A stretch of 10,228 nt of DNA, from positions 1 through 10,228 of the forward strand of contig SHLU01000067.1 in the NCBI GenBank assembly GCA_004282995.1. Reading direction: 5' to 3'. The position numbers and the translations under genes were made by a program. This document shows positions 6,478 through 10,228 of the stretch, one piece after another. Below the pieces are notes generated by a model. That model was not told where the DNA came from, did not search any database, and worked only from the letters and a program-made list of their open reading frames with translations. Every line of letters begins with the position of its first letter. Positions within the stretch are counted from its first letter, which is position 1. The DNA comes from Sphingomonadaceae bacterium (GTDB taxonomy: Bacteria > Pseudomonadota > Alphaproteobacteria > Sphingomonadales > Sphingomonadaceae).

Positions 6478-6501
6478 AGGGGTGCCGGCCAAGCTTTGCT
6501 G

Positions 6502-9500
6502 CTAGCTTTGCAACGCGGCTTTGTGCGGAGCAAGAAGGTCATCGGGCAGCGCAAAGATGTCGGGCGTGTGTGTATAGAGAACTGCCGCCTTCACGCTGCG
6601 TTCCGGATAGATGCGTTCGAGTGCGGCGACATAGGCAGCCATCTGGCGCACAACGCTATCGGGAATGGCATCCAGACTGTCGGGCGGGCGGCGCGTGGTT
6701 TTGAAATCCACCACCGTGACTTCGGTAGGACAGACCAGCAACCGGTCCGCCGTGCCGGCGATGACCTGTCCTCCGACCGTGGCCGCCAATGGCACCTCGG
6801 CAAGTGCGTCCCGGCCAAAAATCGCGGCAAATTCGGAGTGGTCGAGCACGGCGATTGTGCTGACGAGGATTTCTTCGCGCTCGGCGGAATCAAGGTCTTT
6901 CGCATGGCGCTCCAGCCATTGCGATGCTGCAACCTTGCGCAAATCGTGCTCCACCTCAGGCATTCGCTCGAGCAATTTGTGGATCAGCACGCCCCGCCGA
7001 GCCGCTATTGCCCCCTGCTCCGATGGGAGCGGGGGTTTCGCGCTGCGATCTTCTCCTGCCGAACTGGGTGCGAGCGGCCGCGGCGGCCGTGGTTCCGGGC
7101 CGACTGGAGTCTGCGCCCATTTCGGTAGCCTGGTCGTCTCCTCGGTACGGGCAGTGTCAGCACTGGGAACCACAGGATCCGGCAGGCGGCCAATTTCCCT
7201 CCTCGCCCCCCAGACCGGATCGGCCAGTTCCGCGTCCGTGAACAGCGGGGCGAGCCTGGCGTACCAGCTGTCCTCCGCAGGGTCTTTCTCATTCATCCCG
7301 AGCGCCCCACCGATGTAGAGTGCTTCTTCAGCTCGCGTCATGGCGACATATAGCAAGCGCCAATGTTCCTGCCTTTCGAGCCGCTTGAGCTCTTCCTGCG
7401 CAGCAGCAACCGGACCATGCCGCTCATCCGTCGGGATGGTTGGTAGGGGCACCGGCTGACCAGAGGTTTCTTCAGTCACTTTCAGATCGCTTGCGCGCGT
7501 GCGGTCAGGATTGCCGGTGGCGTCGGCCAGGATAACGATTGGCGCTTGCAAACCCTTCGATCCATGCACCGTCATCACACGGACCAACCCGTCATCACCA
7601 CCCTGCTCGCGCTTCAACTCGCCGTCTCCGGCATCAAACCACTGAATGAAACCCTGCAAACTGGCCGTGGCGACAGATGAATAGGCGAAAGCCGCATTGA
7701 CCAACTCATCAATCGGATCGTTCGCCTCATGGCCAAGCCGCGCGACCAGCTTGCGCCGACCCTGCCAAGGTCCCGTCAGGATCCAGTGCAACATCGATTC
7801 GGGCGGCTCGAAATCGACCCGCTCCAACAGGAGACGGAGTTTTGCGACCGTGGTCTGGGCGAATGGCTTGTCGGACCGGCGCAGATGGTCCCACAGCCGT
7901 ACACTCGTCTCACGATAACCATATTCGAGCAAGTCATCCTGAGACCATTCGCCGAGGGGCGAGACGAGCAGGCTGGCGAGGCTGAGATCATCAAGCGGCT
8001 GTGCGGCAAAGCGCAGCGCCGCCATCAGATCTTTTACTGCCAGCGGTGCGCCCAACCGTAACCGATCGACCCCTGCGACCGGGACACCTGCGGCGTGCAA
8101 GCGCGCGACTATCAAACCGGCCAATTCCTTGCGCTTGCGAACCAATATCATGATGTCGCCGGCTTCCGCGCGGCGGTGTTCCCCTTTTGCAAGCGGATGC
8201 CCCAGACCCTTTGGGTCGAGCCATTCCCTGACCTGCGCGGCAATCCGGTCTGCCATCGCCCGTTCCGGACCGCCTAGCCAGCTGTCATCACCTGTATCGT
8301 CTTCTGATGGTGCCGCTACAACCGGCTGCCACATACCGACCAGTCCGGGCCGATGCGCGTCACCGATATGCGGTTCGGGCGGCGTATCAAGGCCAATAGC
8401 CTCGGCCCCGATGGCAGCAATGGCCCGGTCAACAAAATCGAGAACGTCCTGCGCTGTTCGGTAGCTGCGGCCCAGCCCCAATACCTGAAGTTCGCGCAAA
8501 TTGACCAGCGGCACCGAACGGGTTTCGTCTGCGAGCTGCCGGGCATTCGTGATCGCAGTCTCGATTTCCTTCCGGTAAACTTCCTTCTGGCGTGCAAAGT
8601 TTTGCGGGCTGGTTCCCTGGAACCCGAAAATGGCCTGCTTGTAATCGCCGACCACGAAGATCGTGCGCAACTTCGCATCGCGTTGCCCGAGTCCGGTGAA
8701 GAACTCGCTCGTCAGCGCGCGAATGATGTCCCACTGCGCCTCATTGGTGTCCTGCGCTTCATCGACCAGGACATGATCGAATTGTCGATCGAGCTTGTAG
8801 GCAATCCAGCGCCCAAGTCCCTCGTCGCGAAGAAGCCGCGCCGCGTGGCGGATCTGGTCGTCGAAATCGATCAGGCCGTCACGCTGCTTGCGCTCATGCC
8901 ATGCGAGCGCGAACTTGCGCCCGAGGGTCAATGCTGGCTCAAGGTATTCAGCCAGCGCAAGCAGTGCCATCTGCGTCTTTAATTTCGACAGCAACTCGTC
9001 GATGCGCGCATGTGCCGATGCAAAAGCATCATCGGTGTTCTTTGGTAATCTGGGTTTGCCGTTCTTGAAAAAGAACGCTTCCCTCAGTCGATCGATTTCC
9101 CGAAGCCGGTCGTGCGGATCGAGGCCCAGCCACCGCTCGGCGGCTGCAACTGCCTCACTTCCGCTCTTGGCTTTCCATTCGCCGTAAGAGGCGCGGCACT
9201 GGTGCAGCGCGGCAATGTCGAAGGTTGCATCGTTGCAACCGGCGGCGACCTGCTCCTCATCGCAATCCGATGGCAGGCCGAGCAGCTGCAAGACCCGTTC
9301 GCGCATCGGAGGCTGCCAGCCATTTGGTCCGGTCCACAGGTCGATCGCCTCGGCGCAGCGCATCAGCCAGGCTCGCGCGCCATCGGGCGCGTGGCGGATC
9401 GAGAGCATGGCAAGCGCGTCCCGGTCGTACTGAGTGGCATTGGCTACCAGTTCAGACAGGACTTCGCGCGCCAGCAGTGCCCGCTCGCGATCGTCGAGCG

Positions 9501-9948
9501 CCCGAGTGCCCGGTAACAGACCCGCTTCCTGGGGAAATGCCGCCAGCAGCCATTGCGAGAAGGCATGGATCGTGTCGATCCGCAGGCCCCCACCCGGACA
9601 ATCGAGAACCTTGGCAAACAAAGTCCGCGCGCGCGCCTGAGTGGCGGGATCGTGCCGCGCCCCTATGGCCTTCAGATCCTGCGCGAGATTGGCTGCATCT
9701 AGGCGAACCCAACGCGCCAGGACCTGGTGGACACGAGTTGCCATCTCGGCGGCGCCGGCCTTGGTGAAGGTCAGGCACAGCAGGCTTTCAGGCCCGACAC
9801 CTTCCTGCAAGAGCAGGCGGAGGACGCGCGCCGACAGTACCTGCGTCTTGCCCGTCCCGGCGCTGGCCGAGAGCCAGACGCTGGCGCCGGGATCGACAGC
9901 TTCGGCCTGTTCACCTTGCAAAGGATGGACCAACATCTTGCCGCTCAT
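6502..9948 (-). CDS. addA: Double-strand break repair helicase-nuclease subunit AddA
   Basis: AddA is the UvrD-like helicase and RecB-family nuclease subunit of AddAB, which resects double-strand breaks for RecA-dependent recombination. The 1148-residue product is full length. Helicase motifs in order: Walker A SASAGTGKT (27-35), Ia LTFTKAGAAEM (59-69), II VDEAQD (395-400), III VVGDYKQAIFGFQG (432-445), V VMTVHGSKGL (791-800) and VI LLYVAMTRAEEAL (865-877). A Pro/Ser-rich linker (about 923-980) leads to the C-terminal nuclease with His990 in GVLIHKLLE, GTADR (Asp1068), VVDFKT (Asp1081, Lys1083) and QMAAY (1102-1106), the full catalytic set of the RecB nuclease family. The ATG at 9948 overlaps the addB stop as ATGA, with GGAAGG just upstream, pointing to translational coupling. 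trxA follows after 78 bases. Confidence 0.97.
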   Translation of the reverse strand: MSGKMLVHPLQGEQAEAVDPGASVWLSASAGTGKTQVLSARVLRLLLQEGVGPESLLCLTFTKAGAAEMATRVHQVLARWVRLDAANLAQDLKAIGARHDPATQARARTLFAKVLDCPGGGLRIDTIHAFSQWLLAAFPQEAGLLPGTRALDDRERALLAREVLSELVANATQYDRDALAMLSIRHAPDGARAWLMRCAEAIDLWTGPNGWQPPMRERVLQLLGLPSDCDEEQVAAGCNDATFDIAALHQCRASYGEWKAKSGSEAVAAAERWLGLDPHDRLREIDRLREAFFFKNGKPRLPKNTDDAFASAHARIDELLSKLKTQMALLALAEYLEPALTLGRKFALAWHERKQRDGLIDFDDQIRHAARLLRDEGLGRWIAYKLDRQFDHVLVDEAQDTNEAQWDIIRALTSEFFTGLGQRDAKLRTIFVVGDYKQAIFGFQGTSPQNFARQKEVYRKEIETAITNARQLADETRSVPLVNLRELQVLGLGRSYRTAQDVLDFVDRAIAAIGAEAIGLDTPPEPHIGDAHRPGLVGMWQPVVAAPSEDDTGDDSWLGGPERAMADRIAAQVREWLDPKGLGHPLAKGEHRRAEAGDIMILVRKRKELAGLIVARLHAAGVPVAGVDRLRLGAPLAVKDLMAALRFAAQPLDDLSLASLLVSPLGEWSQDDLLEYGYRETSVRLWDHLRRSDKPFAQTTVAKLRLLLERVDFEPPESMLHWILTGPWQGRRKLVARLGHEANDPIDELVNAAFAYSSVATASLQGFIQWFDAGDGELKREQGGDDGLVRVMTVHGSKGLQAPIVILADATGNPDRTRASDLKVTEETSGQPVPLPTIPTDERHGPVAAAQEELKRLERQEHWRLLYVAMTRAEEALYIGGALGMNEKDPAEDSWYARLAPLFTDAELADPVWGARREIGRLPDPVVPSADTARTEETTRLPKWAQTPVGPEPRPPRPLAPSSAGEDRSAKPPLPSEQGAIAARRGVLIHKLLERMPEVEHDLRKVAASQWLERHAKDLDSAEREEILVSTIAVLDHSEFAAIFGRDALAEVPLAATVGGQVIAGTADRLLVCPTEVTVVDFKTTRRPPDSLDAIPDSVVRQMAAYVAALERIYPERSVKAAVLYTHTPDIFALPDDLLAPHKAALQS

Positions 9949-10228
9949 GATGCCTTCCCCCCAGGATCAGGCGGATACCATTCCTGCAACCGCATGAGTT
10001 GGTCATAGGTGTCGTACCGCTTCGCATCGGGCTGCACCTCGGCGGTGAAGGGTTCATCGCCCAGGATCCAGCGCGAGAGCGCGTCATCGAGGAACCGCAG
10101 CGCCTCGGGCAGGAAGTCTTCTGGCGGGATTCCACTTCTCTTGCGCCCGGTCAGGAGCGGCGTCTCGATGTAACCGAAACCCGTATCGTGGTCGTCCGAC
10201 TTGGCCTTGGCCAAGGACCAGTATTCGA
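9945..10228 (-). CDS. addB: AddB, C-terminal end only (cut by window edge)
   Basis: This is the last 93 codons of a gene running in from the right edge; no true start is in the window. The visible residues begin in frame at 10226 with EYWSLAKAK and end in a WYPPDPGGKAS tail at the TGA (9945-9947). AddB is the partner of AddA, with an inactive helicase-like domain and a second nuclease domain. The identification rests on the 4-base overlap with addA and on the C-terminal sequence, which resembles alphaproteobacterial AddB. No catalytic nuclease or iron-sulfur cysteine motif falls within this fragment. A TTG at 10214 can be read as a start but is internal, since the frame stays open through the window edge. 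Confidence 0.85.
   Translation of the reverse strand, partial: EYWSLAKAKSDDHDTGFGYIETPLLTGRKRSGIPPEDFLPEALRFLDDALSRWILGDEPFTAEVQPDAKRYDTYDQLMRLQEWYPPDPGGKAS
9953..9958 (-). promoter_or_regulatory. addA ribosome binding site inside addB
   Basis: On the minus strand GGAAGG lies 4 bases before the addA ATG, within the final codons of addB and preceded by further G residues. Together with the ATGA overlap it supports coupled translation of the two subunits. Confidence 0.5.

Noticed and set aside
6496..7318. Plus-strand frames of 210 and 217 residues opposite the addA nuclease end
   Set aside because: Shadow frames over conserved nuclease motifs; no family resemblance and no sensible start.
9060..9077. 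7-bp hairpin with a GAAA loop (plus-strand view) inside addA
   Set aside because: Short, within the codons for a FFFKNGK segment, far from any gene end, and without a clear role.

Overview
This is a compact, GC-rich stretch of bacterial chromosome carrying housekeeping genes. The protein sequences and gene order (addB-addA-trxA, argJ followed by an inositol-monophosphatase-family gene, secA next to argJ) suggest an alphaproteobacterium, most likely a sphingomonad of the Erythrobacter/Altererythrobacter kind. That assignment comes from recalled family resemblance, not from a search. I see no insertion sequence, phage gene, CRISPR array, toxin-antitoxin pair or defence island. Almost every base is accounted for, and the longest gap between genes is about 90 bases.

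Left part, 1-3974: a complete tRNA-Asn(GUU) on the plus strand meets a minus-strand TauE/SafE-family membrane exporter gene, with 7 bases between them. Upstream of the exporter, on the same strand, lies secA, which encodes a full-length 918-residue preprotein translocase ATPase with its zinc-binding tail. Beyond the secA start is a 90-residue minus-strand protein with a clear signal peptide, which I do not recognise.

Middle part, 4051-6089: on the plus strand, argJ (glutamate N-acetyltransferase of arginine synthesis) is followed after 5 bases by an inositol-monophosphatase-family phosphatase, probably in the same transcript. A 76-base divergent region separates argJ from the small secreted protein gene.

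Right part, 6103-10228: on the minus strand, addB (3' end only), addA and trxA run towards the middle of the window. addB and addA overlap by 4 bases (ATGA) and encode the helicase-nuclease for double-strand break repair. trxA follows 78 bases later with its own plausible promoter and a good ribosome binding site, and it converges on the phosphatase gene.

I found no undescribed multi-gene system. The points most worth checking are the small secreted protein beside secA, a strong hairpin inside the end of the phosphatase gene where two convergent transcripts meet, and residue changes next to the SecA two-helix-finger tip and beside the thioredoxin cis-proline.
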